Shown piece after piece: positions 53,416-61,511 of a stretch of DNA of 64,000 nt. The stretch is from Thermophilibacter provencensis (GTDB taxonomy: Bacteria; Actinomycetota; Coriobacteriia; Coriobacteriales; Atopobiaceae): positions 682,001-746,000 of the forward strand of contig NZ_LT671417.1 in the NCBI RefSeq assembly GCF_900128445.1, in the 5' to 3' direction. A program made the position numbers and the translations under genes. The notes beneath the pieces were generated by a model, which saw only the letters and a list, made by a program, of their open reading frames with translations, ran no database searches and was not told the DNA's origin. Numbering within the stretch: position 1 is the first letter of the stretch; each line of letters opens with the position of its first letter.

Positions 53416-55335
53416 ATGAACATTATCAATATCGGGATTCTTGCCCATGTAGACGCTGGAAAGACAACCTTGACGGAGAGCCTGCTATATGCCAGCGGAG
53501 CCATTTCAGAACCGGGGAGCGTCGAAAAAGGGACAACGAGGACGGACACCATGCTTTTGGAGCGGCAGCGTGGGATTACCATTCAAGCGGCAGTCACTTC
53601 CTTCCAGTGGCACAGATGTAAAGTCAACATTGTGGATACGCCCGGCCACATGGATTTTTTGGCGGAGGTGTACCGCTCTTTGGCTGTTTTAGATGGGGCC
53701 ATCTTGGTGATCTCCGCTAAAGATGGTGTGCAGGCCCAGACCCGTATTCTGTTCCATGCCCTGCGGAAAATGGACATTCCCACCGTTATCTTTATCAATA
53801 AGATCGACCAGGCTGGCGTTGATTTGCAGGGCGTGTATCAGTCTGTTCGGGATAAGCTCTCCGCCGATATTATCATCAAGCAGACGGTGTCGCTGTCCCC
53901 GGAAATAGTCCTGGAGGAAAATACCGACATAGAAGCATGGGATGCGGTCATCGAAAATAACGATGAATTATTGGAAAAGTATATCGCAGGAGAACCAATC
54001 AGCCGGGAAGAACTTGCGCAGGAGGAACAGCGGCGGGTTCAAGACGCCTCCCTGTTCCCGGTCTATCATGGCAGCGCCAAAAAGGGCCTTGGCATTCAAC
54101 CGTTGATGGATGCGGTGACAGGGCTGTTCCAACCGATTGGGGAACAGGGGAGCGACGCCCTATGCGGCAGCGTTTTCAAGGTGGAGTATACAGATTGTGG
54201 CCAGCGGCTCATCTATTTGCGGCTATACAGCGGAACGCTGCGCCTGCGGGATACGGTGGCTCTGGCCGGGAGAGAAAAGCTGAAAATCACAGAGATGCGT
54301 ATTCCATCCAAAGGGGAAATTGTTCGGACAGACACCGCTTATCCGGGTGAAATTGTTATCCTTCCCAGCGACAGCGTGAGGTTAAACGATGTATTAGGGG
54401 ACCCAACCCGGCTCCCTCGTAAAAGGTGGCGTGAGGACCCCCTCCCCATGCTGCGGACGTCGATTGCGCCGAAAACGGCAGCGCAAAGAGAACGGCTGCT
54501 GGACGCTCTTACGCAACTTGCGGATACTGACCCGCTTTTGCGCTGCGAGGTGGATTCCATCACCCATGAGATCATTCTTTCTTTTTTGGGCCGGGTGCAG
54601 TTGGAGGTTGTTTCCGCTTTGCTGTCGGAAAAATACAAGCTTGAAACAGTGGTAAAGGAACCCGCCGTCATTTATATGGAGCGGCCGCTCAAAGCAGCCA
54701 GCCACACCATCCATATCGAGGTGCCGCCCAACCCGTTTTGGGCATCCATCGGACTGTCTGTTACACCACTCCCGCTTGGCTCCGGTGTACAATACGAGAG
54801 CCGGGTTTCGCTGGGATACTTGAACCAGAGTTTTCAAAACGCTGTCAGGGATGGTATCCGTTACGGGCTGGAGCAGGGCTTGTTCGGCTGGAACGTAACG
54901 GACTGTAAGATTTGCTTTGAATACGGGCTTTATTACAGTCCGGTCAGCACGCCGGCGGACTTCCGCTCATTGGCCCCGATTGTATTGGAACAGGCATTGA
55001 AGGAATCAGGGACGCAACTGCTGGAACCTTATCTCTCCTTCACCCTCTATGCGCCCCGGGAATATCTTTCCAGGGCTTATCATGATGCACCGAAATACTG
55101 TGCCACCATCGAAACGGTCCAGGTAAAAAAGGATGAAGTTGTCTTTACTGGCGAGATTCCCGCCCGCTGTATACAGGCATACCGTACTGATCTGGCCTTT
55201 TACACCAACGGGCAGAGCGTATGCCTTACAGAACTGAAAGGGTATCAGGCCGCTGTCGGCAAGCCAGTCATCCAGCCCCGCCGTCCAAACAGCCGCCTGG
55301 ACAAGGTGCGCCATATGTTTCAGAAGGTAATGTAA
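53416..55335 (+). CDS. tet(W): Tetracycline resistance ribosomal protection protein Tet(W)
   Basis: A GTPase that removes tetracycline from the ribosome, related to EF-G. The product has exactly 639 residues, as Tet(W) does, and I recognise the Tet(W) sequence almost throughout: [20 protein letters not shown] (P-loop), [33 protein letters not shown], and the C-terminal [22 protein letters not shown] at 53416 follows GGAGGATAG. Its lower GC content and Firmicutes-like codon use differ from the island around it. It should confer tetracycline, doxycycline and minocycline resistance. Confidence 0.96.
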   Translation: MNIINIGILAHVDAGKTTLTESLLYASGAISEPGSVEKGTTRTDTMLLERQRGITIQAAVTSFQWHRCKVNIVDTPGHMDFLAEVYRSLAVLDGAILVISAKDGVQAQTRILFHALRKMDIPTVIFINKIDQAGVDLQGVYQSVRDKLSADIIIKQTVSLSPEIVLEENTDIEAWDAVIENNDELLEKYIAGEPISREELAQEEQRRVQDASLFPVYHGSAKKGLGIQPLMDAVTGLFQPIGEQGSDALCGSVFKVEYTDCGQRLIYLRLYSGTLRLRDTVALAGREKLKITEMRIPSKGEIVRTDTAYPGEIVILPSDSVRLNDVLGDPTRLPRKRWREDPLPMLRTSIAPKTAAQRERLLDALTQLADTDPLLRCEVDSITHEIILSFLGRVQLEVVSALLSEKYKLETVVKEPAVIYMERPLKAASHTIHIEVPPNPFWASIGLSVTPLPLGSGVQYESRVSLGYLNQSFQNAVRDGIRYGLEQGLFGWNVTDCKICFEYGLYYSPVSTPADFRSLAPIVLEQALKESGTQLLEPYLSFTLYAPREYLSRAYHDAPKYCATIETVQVKKDEVVFTGEIPARCIQAYRTDLAFYTNGQSVCLTELKGYQAAVGKPVIQPRRPNSRLDKVRHMFQKVM

Positions 55336-55535
55336 AGATACCTACCGTCAACGCCGAGAAATTTATGGGCATTGTCCGCAAGCACCTTGCCTTTGAAGAA
55401 CTGCCCCCCACTCTCTTGCGGGAAATGATCGAGAAAATTGTGGTGCATGAGTGCAGCTATGATGAGAACGGCACCCGCAGGCAGGACATTGAGATTTATT
55501 ACAGCTTTGTCGGCAAGATTGACTTGCCCGAATAA
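55336..55535 (+). pseudogene. 3' remnant of a large serine recombinase gene
   Basis: Directly after the tet(W) stop codon a reading frame encodes NAEKFMGIVRKHLAFEELPP, then LLREMIEKIVVHECSYDENG and a tail ending IEIYYSFVGKIDLPE. This matches the C-terminal end (DUF4368-type) of TnpX/Tn4451-like serine recombinases of Firmicutes elements. No start or catalytic part is present, so it is a scar left when tet(W) was joined to this DNA. Confidence 0.8.
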
Positions 55536-55543
55536 CCGCCCGA

Positions 55544-55576
55544 CCTATCCGACACAATGGCCAAGTGTCGGATAGG
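55544..55576 (+). terminator. Hairpin after recombinase remnant
   Basis: CCTATCCGACAC (55544-55555) pairs perfectly with GTGTCGGATAGG (55565-55576), and an AAAATTTTTT stretch follows within 10 bases. Intrinsic terminator for the tet(W) transcript. Confidence 0.75.
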
Positions 55577-55620
55577 AACGGCAAAATTTTTTGCACTTCT
55601 ATTGCTTCTTTATCACACAT

Positions 55621-56151
55621 AAGCAAACGGACGTGTCGCGCAGCACCGTAGCCGTTCCGCGCAACGAAAAGCCTCACCGCCAGCGATCTCGTGCGCACAT
55701 CGGCCGCAAGCGGCACGGGAGAGGCCGTCCCGATTAGGGTAGCGGCGCCGCGACTCGGAAACGCGCCTCCGTCCTCCACGCGACGTCCCGACGTAACCCT
55801 CGCGAGCGCCCCGGCAACCGCCGACGGGCCGCATCCCATGCCCGGAGGGTCTCGGCGCCCATGGCCGGTTCCATGCCGCACGCCTCCGCCCCTCCGACCC
55901 GAAACCCGCCCCGGCGCTCCTTGGACGCGCAGGGTCGCACGCCGGCAGGCGGCCCGCAAGGGCCGCGACACTTTTTCGGGTTCTTCGCCCCATGCGCTGC
56001 GCGCGCGAACAACGCGAAAAACTGACGTCGGGAGATTTCTACAACCACGTCCGACTTCGCTTCCTCCCTTGCCGGCACGCCCGCGCTGCATGCGACTCAC
56101 GCGACGCAAGGCACGCCACAGGGGCGGGCCTCAGAGTCTAAGGAGCAAGAC
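55621..56151. other. GC-rich region without recognisable gene
   Basis: GC content jumps back up at about 55620. Open frames exist on both strands because of composition, but none begins with a good ribosome binding site or shows a protein motif. I looked for the missing half of mod here and did not find it. The last 60 bases lead into the UPF0102-like gene (AAGGAGC before ATG). Confidence 0.5.
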
Positions 56152-56523
56152 ATGAACGACATGAAGGAAAAGGCGATGGGCGCGGTCAAGGCCTTCCTCG
56201 AGCGCAAGGGCTACGAGATCGTCGACGAGGCCTGGCAGGGGCCCGAGGGTATCGGCGGGATCGACCTCGTGGCGGTGGACGAGGACGGGACCCTGGTGTT
56301 CGTCGACGCCACGGCCCGGATCGGGACGGACGGCTTCCCCGAGGCCCACAGGGCGCGCGGGCTGCGCGAGGCGCTGGCGGCGACGTGGCTCGCCGGCAAC
56401 GGCGACGACTACGCCGACACCCCGGTCCGCTTCGACGAGGTGGCGATGATGGTCGTCAAGGAGAACCGCGCGCTCCTGCGCCACCACGTCAACTGCTTCG
56501 GCGAGATGGAGCCGCTCTCCTAG
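56152..56523 (+). CDS. UPF0102 (YraN)-like protein with altered nuclease site
   Basis: The 123-residue protein follows the YraN layout: AVKAFLERKGYEIVDEAW, then GIGGIDLVAVDEDGTLVFVD, then VRFDEVAMM. YraN proteins normally read GEIDLIA...FVEVK, a PD-(D/E)xK-type Holliday-junction nuclease-like core. Here Glu is Gly, and the E-x-K triad is D-x-T, so metal-dependent cleavage is doubtful. ATG at 56152 follows AAGGAGCAAGAC. A perfect 12-bp terminator hairpin follows. Its place before parA suggests a plasmid- or element-borne paralogue. Confidence 0.7.
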   Translation: MNDMKEKAMGAVKAFLERKGYEIVDEAWQGPEGIGGIDLVAVDEDGTLVFVDATARIGTDGFPEAHRARGLREALAATWLAGNGDDYADTPVRFDEVAMMVVKENRALLRHHVNCFGEMEPLS

Positions 56524-56531
56524 GCGGCGCG

Positions 56532-56560
56532 CCCGGCCCCGGGCTCCCGGGGCCGGGTTT
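56532..56560 (+). terminator. Terminator after UPF0102-like gene
   Basis: CCCGGCCCCGGG (56532-56543) pairs perfectly with CCCGGGGCCGGG (56546-56557), then TTT. It isolates the upstream gene from the parA regulatory region. Confidence 0.75.
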
Positions 56561-56577
56561 CCCCGAAACTCGGCCCC

Positions 56578-56658
56578 TGTACCACGAAAGCGTACATATC
56601 CGTACGTTTTCGTGGTACACTCCGCTTGTCGGACAAATCCGTACGATTTTGTCCCGAC
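56578..56658 (+). promoter_or_regulatory. Nested palindromes upstream of parA, with fourth XRE operator
   Basis: TGTACCACGAAA (56578-56589) and its exact complement (56608-56619) flank CGTACATATCCGTACG (56591-56606). That core, read on the other strand, differs from operator O3 at 44439 by one base of 16. A second dyad, GGACAAA/TTTGTCC (56631-56637 with 56648-56654), again encloses TCCGTACGAT. This is a likely control site for parAB and perhaps a partition or XRE-repressor site. Confidence 0.75.
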
Positions 56659-56727
56659 GCTCCGAGACTCGGGGCGCGCCGGACCGGATGCGGCGAGGCG
56701 CGCCCCACGCTAGAGAGGACGCGACCC

Positions 56728-57492
56728 ATGCGCACGATAGCCATTTCCAACTACAAGGGCGGCGTCGGCAAGACGACGACCGCCGTGAACCTGGCGGCCA
56801 TCTTCGCCGCCCGGGGCCTTCGGACCCTGCTCGTCGACCTCGACCCGCAGGCGTCGGCCACCGACTTCTTCGGCCTCTACGACCGGGCCGCCTCCGAGCG
56901 GCGCACATCGGTCGAGCTGCTCTACGGCGGCGCGCCCGTGGAGGAGATCGCCTACGCCGCCGGGGAGAACCTCGACGTGGTGGCCTCGACCATCGACCTC
57001 GTCGACCAGAACGAGATGCTCCTGCGCGAGCAGCGCCTCAAGTTCGCGCTCGACGACGCCTCGGGCTCCTACGACGTCTGCCTCATCGACTGCAGCCCCG
57101 TGATGCGCAGGCTCGCCTTCAACGCCTACCTCGCCGCCGCGGAGGGCGGCATGGTCGTCATCCCCGTGAAGCTCGACTCCACCGTGATGCGCGGCACGGC
57201 GCTCACCGTGGAGGCGACGCGCTCAATCGCGGACGCCCTGCGCATGCCCACGCCCAGATGGAAGATACTGCGCACCTGCGTGCCCGGCCGCATGACCAAC
57301 GCCGAGACCACGGGCGCGGCCGTGCTCGACGGGTTCTTCCCAGACGAGCAGTTCGAGACGGTCATACACGCGAGCAGCAAGGTCTGCGAGGGCAGCTGGC
57401 AGTGGAAGCCGGTGGCCGCCTTCGAGCCGGGGAGCCGCCCCGCGCGCGACTACGAGGCCCTCGCCGACGAGGTGTACCGTGAGCTCGCCTAG
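56728..57492 (+). CDS. parA: ParA-family partition ATPase
   Basis: The 254-residue protein has the deviant Walker A motif ISNYKGGVGKTTTAVNLAAI, TLLVDLDPQASATDFFGLYD and YDVCLIDCSPVMRRLAFNAY (Walker B). Small ParA of this type (no N-terminal helix-turn-helix) moves ParB-bound DNA along the nucleoid. ATG at 56728 after GAGAGGACGCGACCC. It overlaps parB by 14 bases. Partition genes on an integrated island stabilise the excised circle or are left from a plasmid ancestor. Confidence 0.92.
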   Translation: MRTIAISNYKGGVGKTTTAVNLAAIFAARGLRTLLVDLDPQASATDFFGLYDRAASERRTSVELLYGGAPVEEIAYAAGENLDVVASTIDLVDQNEMLLREQRLKFALDDASGSYDVCLIDCSPVMRRLAFNAYLAAAEGGMVVIPVKLDSTVMRGTALTVEATRSIADALRMPTPRWKILRTCVPGRMTNAETTGAAVLDGFFPDEQFETVIHASSKVCEGSWQWKPVAAFEPGSRPARDYEALADEVYRELA

Positions 57493-58435
57493 CCAGGTGG
57501 CCGCGGGATTCACCATCACGGGGCTCCTCGACGGCGCGTCCCGCACCCGCGGGCGCTACCCGGTGTCCGAGATAGCGGTGGCCGACATCGCCGACCACCC
57601 GGCGAACGCCGCCTACTCCATGGACCCAACGGGGATAGCCGAGCTCGCCGAGTCCATACGCGAGGACGGCCTCACCGACCTGCCGCTCGTGCGCAAGGTC
57701 GGCGACGGCTCGTGGCAGATGGTCTCCGGGCACCGGCGCAAGGCCGCCTACGCGCTGCTCGCCAAGGACGACCCCGCCTACGAGAAGATGCCCTGCCGCG
57801 TGATAGAGGGCATCGACGACGAGCGGGCGGTGACGCTGCTCCACGCCGCGAACTACTTCACCCGCGCGCTCACCGTGACCGAGCGCGCCGCAGCGACCGA
57901 GGCGCTCAGGGGCGACGCCGTGCGCCTGCGCTCCGAGGACCCGTCGCTTTCCGGCATGCGCGTCGACGACGTGAAGGCCGCCATCATCGAGCGGCAGACG
58001 GGCCGCAAGGTCTCCGGCAAGACCATCGCGCGCGAGGAGAGGCTGGCCCGCAGGATCGCCGAGGACCTCTCGCCCGAGTGGGCCGCCGAGGCCGACCGCG
58101 GCAACCTCAGCGCCGAGGCGGTGCGCTCGCTCGCGGGCATGCCGAAGGAGCGCCAGGCGGAGATGCACGCCGCGATGGAGCCCTGGCGGCGCACCAAGCG
58201 GGAGCTCTCCGACTACGTGAGGAGCGAGGGGAAGGCGCAGGCCGGCCCCGACGGGCGCATCGCGAAGGCCGCTAGGCTCGTCGCCGACTTCCTGGAGAGC
58301 CCGCCCGAGAGCCCGAGCGCGGCCGACCTCACGCTGCTGCGGGAGATGGCGCTCATGACCGCCCCGTACGCGGATGCGGGCATCGATGTCCGAAAGCGTC
58401 GCAGAAGGGCCTCAGGCCCGAAATCCAGCAAGTAG
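57479..58435 (+). CDS. parB: ParB-like partition protein
   Basis: The 318-residue protein has the ParB N-terminal nuclease/CTPase-like domain: EIAVADIADHPANAAYSMDP, LAESIREDGLTDLPLVRKVG and the MVSGHRRKAAYALL box (GxRR equivalent). It is followed by a helix-turn-helix region (RKVSGKTIAREERLARRIAE). GTG at 57479 inside the parA end. parS sites were not identified with certainty; the dyads upstream of parA are candidates. Confidence 0.88.
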   Translation: MSSPSQVAAGFTITGLLDGASRTRGRYPVSEIAVADIADHPANAAYSMDPTGIAELAESIREDGLTDLPLVRKVGDGSWQMVSGHRRKAAYALLAKDDPAYEKMPCRVIEGIDDERAVTLLHAANYFTRALTVTERAAATEALRGDAVRLRSEDPSLSGMRVDDVKAAIIERQTGRKVSGKTIAREERLARRIAEDLSPEWAAEADRGNLSAEAVRSLAGMPKERQAEMHAAMEPWRRTKRELSDYVRSEGKAQAGPDGRIAKAARLVADFLESPPESPSAADLTLLREMALMTAPYADAGIDVRKRRRRASGPKSSK

Positions 58436-58436
58436 C

Positions 58437-58626
58437 CTATGGCGTCCGACATCGCGTCGGGCGTCCATAGCACTTGGGGACCGGGCGGCCTCGGACCCGT
58501 CATGCCGCGGGCCGTTGGGGAGCCCGCTTGCGCGAGGCCCGGTCCCAGAGGCGGCGCCCGAGCCGGGCCGCCGCCTGCGGGGGATCCCCCGCGCCCCTAG
58601 AGAGACGCGCCCGCCGCGCGGCGGGC
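58437..58626 (+). other. Candidate origin of transfer (oriT) with dyads
   Basis: The gap between parB and mobC has an imperfect hairpin (CTATGG...CCATAG, 58437-58470), a perfect 16-bp palindrome GCGGGGGATCCCCCGC (58577-58592) and a perfect 18-bp palindrome GCCCGCCGCGCGGCGGGC (58609-58626) just before the mobC ribosome binding site. Such dyads beside mobC and a relaxase gene are typical of oriT. No nick-site consensus was identified. Confidence 0.45.
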
Positions 58627-58645
58627 CCGAGGAAAGGAATCCGCA

Positions 58646-59092
58646 ATGGAAGAGAGCACCGGCGGCGCCGGGGGCAAAGAGCGCCGCGTCACGTTCCGCA
58701 TGGAGGGAGGCGACTACGACGCGCTCTGCGAGCGGTGCGAGCGCGCGGGCCTAAGCAAGTCGGAGTACCTGCGCTACCTCGTGCGCATACCGCTGTCGAC
58801 GGAGGCCAACGCGGGAGACGAGCACCGCATACTCGTGGACCGCAGGGCCCTGTGGGCGATGTCGCGCGAGCTCACGAAGTGGGGCTACCACTACAACCAG
58901 GCGGTGCACGCGATGAACCTCATCAACTTCCACGCGCGCCACGGGCACGTCGACCGCGACCTCGTCGCGGATAGCATCCCGACGATCGAGCGCGAGCTCG
59001 CCGACGTGAACGCCGCGGCCCGCGAGATGGCGGCGGAGCTCGGTCGCATCGGCGCCGACTCGCTCGTGGAGGGCTCGCCATGCCGATCCTGA
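58646..59092 (+). CDS. mobC: Plasmid mobilization relaxosome protein MobC
   Basis: The 148-residue protein has RRVTFRMEGGDYDALCERCE followed by RAGLSKSEYLRYLVRIPL, a ribbon-helix-helix DNA-binding pattern. A MobC-type helical part follows, WAMSRELTKWGYHYNQAVHA. MobC binds oriT and helps the relaxase nick. ATG at 58646 follows GAGGAAAGGAA. It overlaps the relaxase gene by 13 bases, the usual coupling. Confidence 0.87.
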   Translation: MEESTGGAGGKERRVTFRMEGGDYDALCERCERAGLSKSEYLRYLVRIPLSTEANAGDEHRILVDRRALWAMSRELTKWGYHYNQAVHAMNLINFHARHGHVDRDLVADSIPTIERELADVNAAAREMAAELGRIGADSLVEGSPCRS

Positions 59093-60351
59093 AGCCGATA
59101 AGCGGCCACGGCTCGACCGGAGGCATCCGCCGCTACCTCGAGAAGGGAGGCCGCGCCCTCGCGCGCGACCTGTTCAACCTGAGCTACGACGAGCGCGACG
59201 CCGGAGCGCTGGGAGACGGCGCCAAGGAGGCCTGCGCCTGGGACGCCGAGATGGACGCCACGCGCGCCGCGTTCGGCACGGACGCCCCCTGGAGGGGAAA
59301 GCCCGCGCGCACGTTCAAGCACTTCGTGCTCTCGCCGGACCCCGGCGACGACATCGACCTGGGAGCGCTGCGCGAGCTCGCGTGCTCGTGGGCGCTCAAG
59401 CACTTCGGCGACCACGAGATCGCCATCGTCTACCACGACGACAACGCCCGCGGCATACCGCACGCGCACATCGTCGTGAACAACGCGAACCTCCGCACCG
59501 GCTACCGCATGCAGACCCAGCATCCAGAGGACCTCAACCGCGACCTGCAGGACATGGCTCGCGAGCGCGGGCTGTCGGGTCTCTCCAACGACCGGGCGCC
59601 AGAATCGCCGTCGAAGGCGCGAGGGCGCGCCGGCGCGGGCGGGCCCAGGAGTCGCAGGAGCGTCTACCTGGGCCGTGCCGAGAAGGAGATCATGCGCTCT
59701 GGCGGCTACTCGTGGGTCGGCGACATCCGCGCCCGCGTCGCGCTCGCCAAGACCACGGCGCGCGACGAGGCGGAGTTCCTCGGCATCCTCGACGCCCTGG
59801 GCGTGCACGTCGCCGACAACTCGGCCAAGGCGAGGCGGGACGACTGGGTGTTCAGCCTGGCAGAGGAGCCGTCCAAGAAGGTCAGCGGCGAGCGCCTGGG
59901 GTTCGTCTACGGCAAGGAGATGCTCCGCCGGCGGTTCGAGCGCGAAGGCGCCTACCGCCCCACGGACGCGAGCACCGCGCGCATCCGCGAGGCCGCCGAG
60001 CGGGCCCTCGAGCTCAACGACCTCTCGGAGCTGAGCAGGCTCTCCTCGGCGCTCGAGACCTGCGCGAAGTTCGACGTCGAGTCGATCGAGGAGTTCGGTC
60101 TCAGGATGGCGACGCTCGAGCGCCGCGGCCAGGCGGGCGGCGAGGGGTACCGCCGCCTCGAGGCTGCGCGAGCCTACATAGCGGAGAACGGCCTCATGCC
60201 CCTCAAGACCCGCTACGGGAACGGCGACAAGCGCGGCGAAGCCGGCGACAACCAGCGCGGCAGCCGGCATGAGGACGAGCAGCAGCGCATCCTCGCCGCC
60301 GAGCGGCAGCGGGCCCAGCAGGACCAGCGCAGGGAGAGGGGCCGGAGATGA
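59080..60351 (+). CDS. MOBP-type relaxase
   Basis: The 423-residue protein nicks oriT and pilots single-stranded DNA during mobilization. The N terminus has the tyrosine region GGIRRYLEKGGRALARDLFN (candidate Tyr19). The metal-binding HxHxxxN motif is in GIPHAHIVVNNAN (His128, His130, Asn134), preceded by IAIVYHDDNARG. The C-terminal half is basic and helical, ending in a Gln/Arg-rich tail. ATG at 59080 inside the mobC end. No VirD4-like coupling protein is encoded in the window, so it depends on a helper conjugation system unless one lies beyond 64000. Confidence 0.9.
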   Translation: MPILKPISGHGSTGGIRRYLEKGGRALARDLFNLSYDERDAGALGDGAKEACAWDAEMDATRAAFGTDAPWRGKPARTFKHFVLSPDPGDDIDLGALRELACSWALKHFGDHEIAIVYHDDNARGIPHAHIVVNNANLRTGYRMQTQHPEDLNRDLQDMARERGLSGLSNDRAPESPSKARGRAGAGGPRSRRSVYLGRAEKEIMRSGGYSWVGDIRARVALAKTTARDEAEFLGILDALGVHVADNSAKARRDDWVFSLAEEPSKKVSGERLGFVYGKEMLRRRFEREGAYRPTDASTARIREAAERALELNDLSELSRLSSALETCAKFDVESIEEFGLRMATLERRGQAGGEGYRRLEAARAYIAENGLMPLKTRYGNGDKRGEAGDNQRGSRHEDEQQRILAAERQRAQQDQRRERGRR

Positions 60352-60902
60352 TGGTGAGGATAGAGTACGAGGGCGGCAGGACGACGCTGTTCGACACGCT
60401 CTCGTTCACGGAGGGGTCGCCGTTCTCCGGCGCGAACATGCTCACGGAGTTCGAGCTCGAGATGCGTGAGGTGCCCGAGAAGGGGCTTTGGCTCACGGCG
60501 AACTGGCACCAGGTGCGCGACGACTGGCGCGCCGACGCGCCCGCGGACGGCATCCCGGCCGCACGCAGGTCCCGCGGATGGCGCTTCATGCTTGCCTCGG
60601 AGGCCGAGCTCGGGCGAGCCCGGCGCGTCCTGCTCGACGGCGACGAGGCGTTCGCCCGGGTGCGGGGATACCTGTGCGACGCGGCCGCGATCGGCGCCTG
60701 CTACCGCGAGCACGTGGGTCCTCCCTCAAAACCGCTGAAGTCGCAGATAAAGGAGCTGCAGCGCGCGCTGGGGAGGGCGGAGGTCCCGGGCGTGCCCGAC
60801 GAGCTGGCGAGGCTGCTCGCGCAAGAGAAGGAAGAGGGCGCCGAGGATGGTGCCCGCAAGGTCAAGGAAGATTGGGGTGACGTCGATGAAGAGGCTTGGT
60901 AG
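60348..60902 (+). CDS. Hypothetical protein of the mobilization operon
   Basis: The 184-residue protein starts 4 bases before the relaxase stop (ATGA overlap), so it is translated with it. I do not recognise a family. The N-terminal 85 residues look like a beta-rich domain (MVRIEYEGGRTTLFDTLSFT, LWLTANWHQVRDDW). The middle has ASEAELGRARRVLLDGDEAF. The C-terminal 50 residues are a charged coiled-coil-like stretch. Position suggests a role in DNA transfer or element maintenance. Confidence 0.6.
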   Translation: MMVRIEYEGGRTTLFDTLSFTEGSPFSGANMLTEFELEMREVPEKGLWLTANWHQVRDDWRADAPADGIPAARRSRGWRFMLASEAELGRARRVLLDGDEAFARVRGYLCDAAAIGACYREHVGPPSKPLKSQIKELQRALGRAEVPGVPDELARLLAQEKEEGAEDGARKVKEDWGDVDEEAW

Positions 60903-60981
60903 GTTCCTCAAGGCGGCGCTTAAGGTCACGCTGGGCTTTTTCGTCTGGCTGTTCCGCGCCGTGTTCAAGTGGGTGATGTAG
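60886..60981 (+). CDS. 31-residue basic hydrophobic peptide
   Basis: ATG at 60886, inside the end of the preceding gene, encodes MKRLGRFLKAALKV followed by a hydrophobic aromatic stretch and the end FRAVFKWVM. GGGGTG lies 6 bases upstream. It has a net positive charge and one short membrane-seeking helix. It could be a small membrane protein, a type I toxin-like peptide or a spurious frame; the codon use fits the neighbours. A perfect terminator palindrome follows 2 bases after the stop codon. Confidence 0.5.
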   Translation: MKRLGRFLKAALKVTLGFFVWLFRAVFKWVM

Positions 60982-60983
60982 TA

Positions 60984-61016
60984 AGAGGCGGGCAATTGCC
61001 CGCCTCTTTGTCTTTC
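60984..61016. terminator. Perfect 24-bp palindromic terminator
   Basis: AGAGGCGGGCAA (60984-60995) and TTGCCCGCCTCT (60996-61007) form a continuous palindrome with T-rich sequence following. It terminates the mob operon and, on the other strand, the operon of the ABC-F gene. Confidence 0.85.
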
Positions 61017-61505
61017 CTAATCTGTCTGATCGTCGATGAGCCAGCAGTCGGTCCCATCAGTGAGCAGCGTCCTGGCTGACCGGGATACCGCCGCGATGCG
61101 TTGGATTTTGCCTTTTCGATCTTCGGCCTCGGACCTCAGCTTCGACTCTCCGGAGCGTAGGCTCGCGCGCATCTCAACCTTAGCTTCGAGGAGTTGCTCT
61201 TTTGCAGCGGCTCTGGGGGTCTGAGAGACCAGCCTCTTGAGGGCGTTTCCCTGGGCTCCGCGAGGAAGCGCGATGGGCGTCCCTTTCATGCCCCCGATCT
61301 TCATCTCCATGAGCGCTGCGAGGACCTGCCTCTTTTTCAGAAAGCCCTGAGATTTGTCCAGGATCCGCTGTTCTTCGATGAGGGCGCTGCGGTCGTCCAT
61401 GCTGCCGTCGTAGTACATGCGCGTCATGGCGAGCGCCGACAGGGCCTGGAGGCACCCCCCCCTTCGAGGCCTTTTGTCTCCATTCTGGGAATATATCCTG
61501 CTCAT
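61017..61505 (-). CDS. Hypothetical coiled-coil protein with G8 tract near its start
   Basis: The 162-residue frame is mostly helical and charged (DDRSALIEEQRILDKSQGFL, AKEQLLEAKVEMRASLRSGE) and ends TLLTDGTDCWLIDDQTD. I do not recognise a family. Codons for RRGG near residue 14 lie in a run of eight G (C at 61455-61462 on the + strand), where slippage would switch frames. No good ribosome binding site precedes the ATG at 61505, so translation may start later (MTRMYYDG, about residue 27). It begins 6 bases after the ABC-F stop codon. Confidence 0.55.
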   Translation of the reverse strand: MSRIYSQNGDKRPRRGGCLQALSALAMTRMYYDGSMDDRSALIEEQRILDKSQGFLKKRQVLAALMEMKIGGMKGTPIALPRGAQGNALKRLVSQTPRAAAKEQLLEAKVEMRASLRSGESKLRSEAEDRKGKIQRIAAVSRSARTLLTDGTDCWLIDDQTD

Positions 61506-61511
61506 TTAGGG

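Larger units (their letters stand above)
52790..55620. mobile_element. AT-rich tet(W) segment with recombinase remnant
   Basis: Composition falls sharply compared with both sides. The segment holds a hairpin (GGAAAATC/GATTTTCC, about 52882-52906), the tet(W) leader and gene, and the 3' end of a large serine recombinase gene. It begins where mod is cut and ends near 55620. No terminal inverted repeats or target duplication could be recognised. The ends given are approximate. Confidence 0.7.

Noticed and set aside
55363-56109. Long frames on both strands between the recombinase remnant and the UPF0102-like gene
   Set aside because: Both are rich in Arg/Pro/Ala, cross the composition boundary, overlap each other and lack motifs; treated as non-coding.
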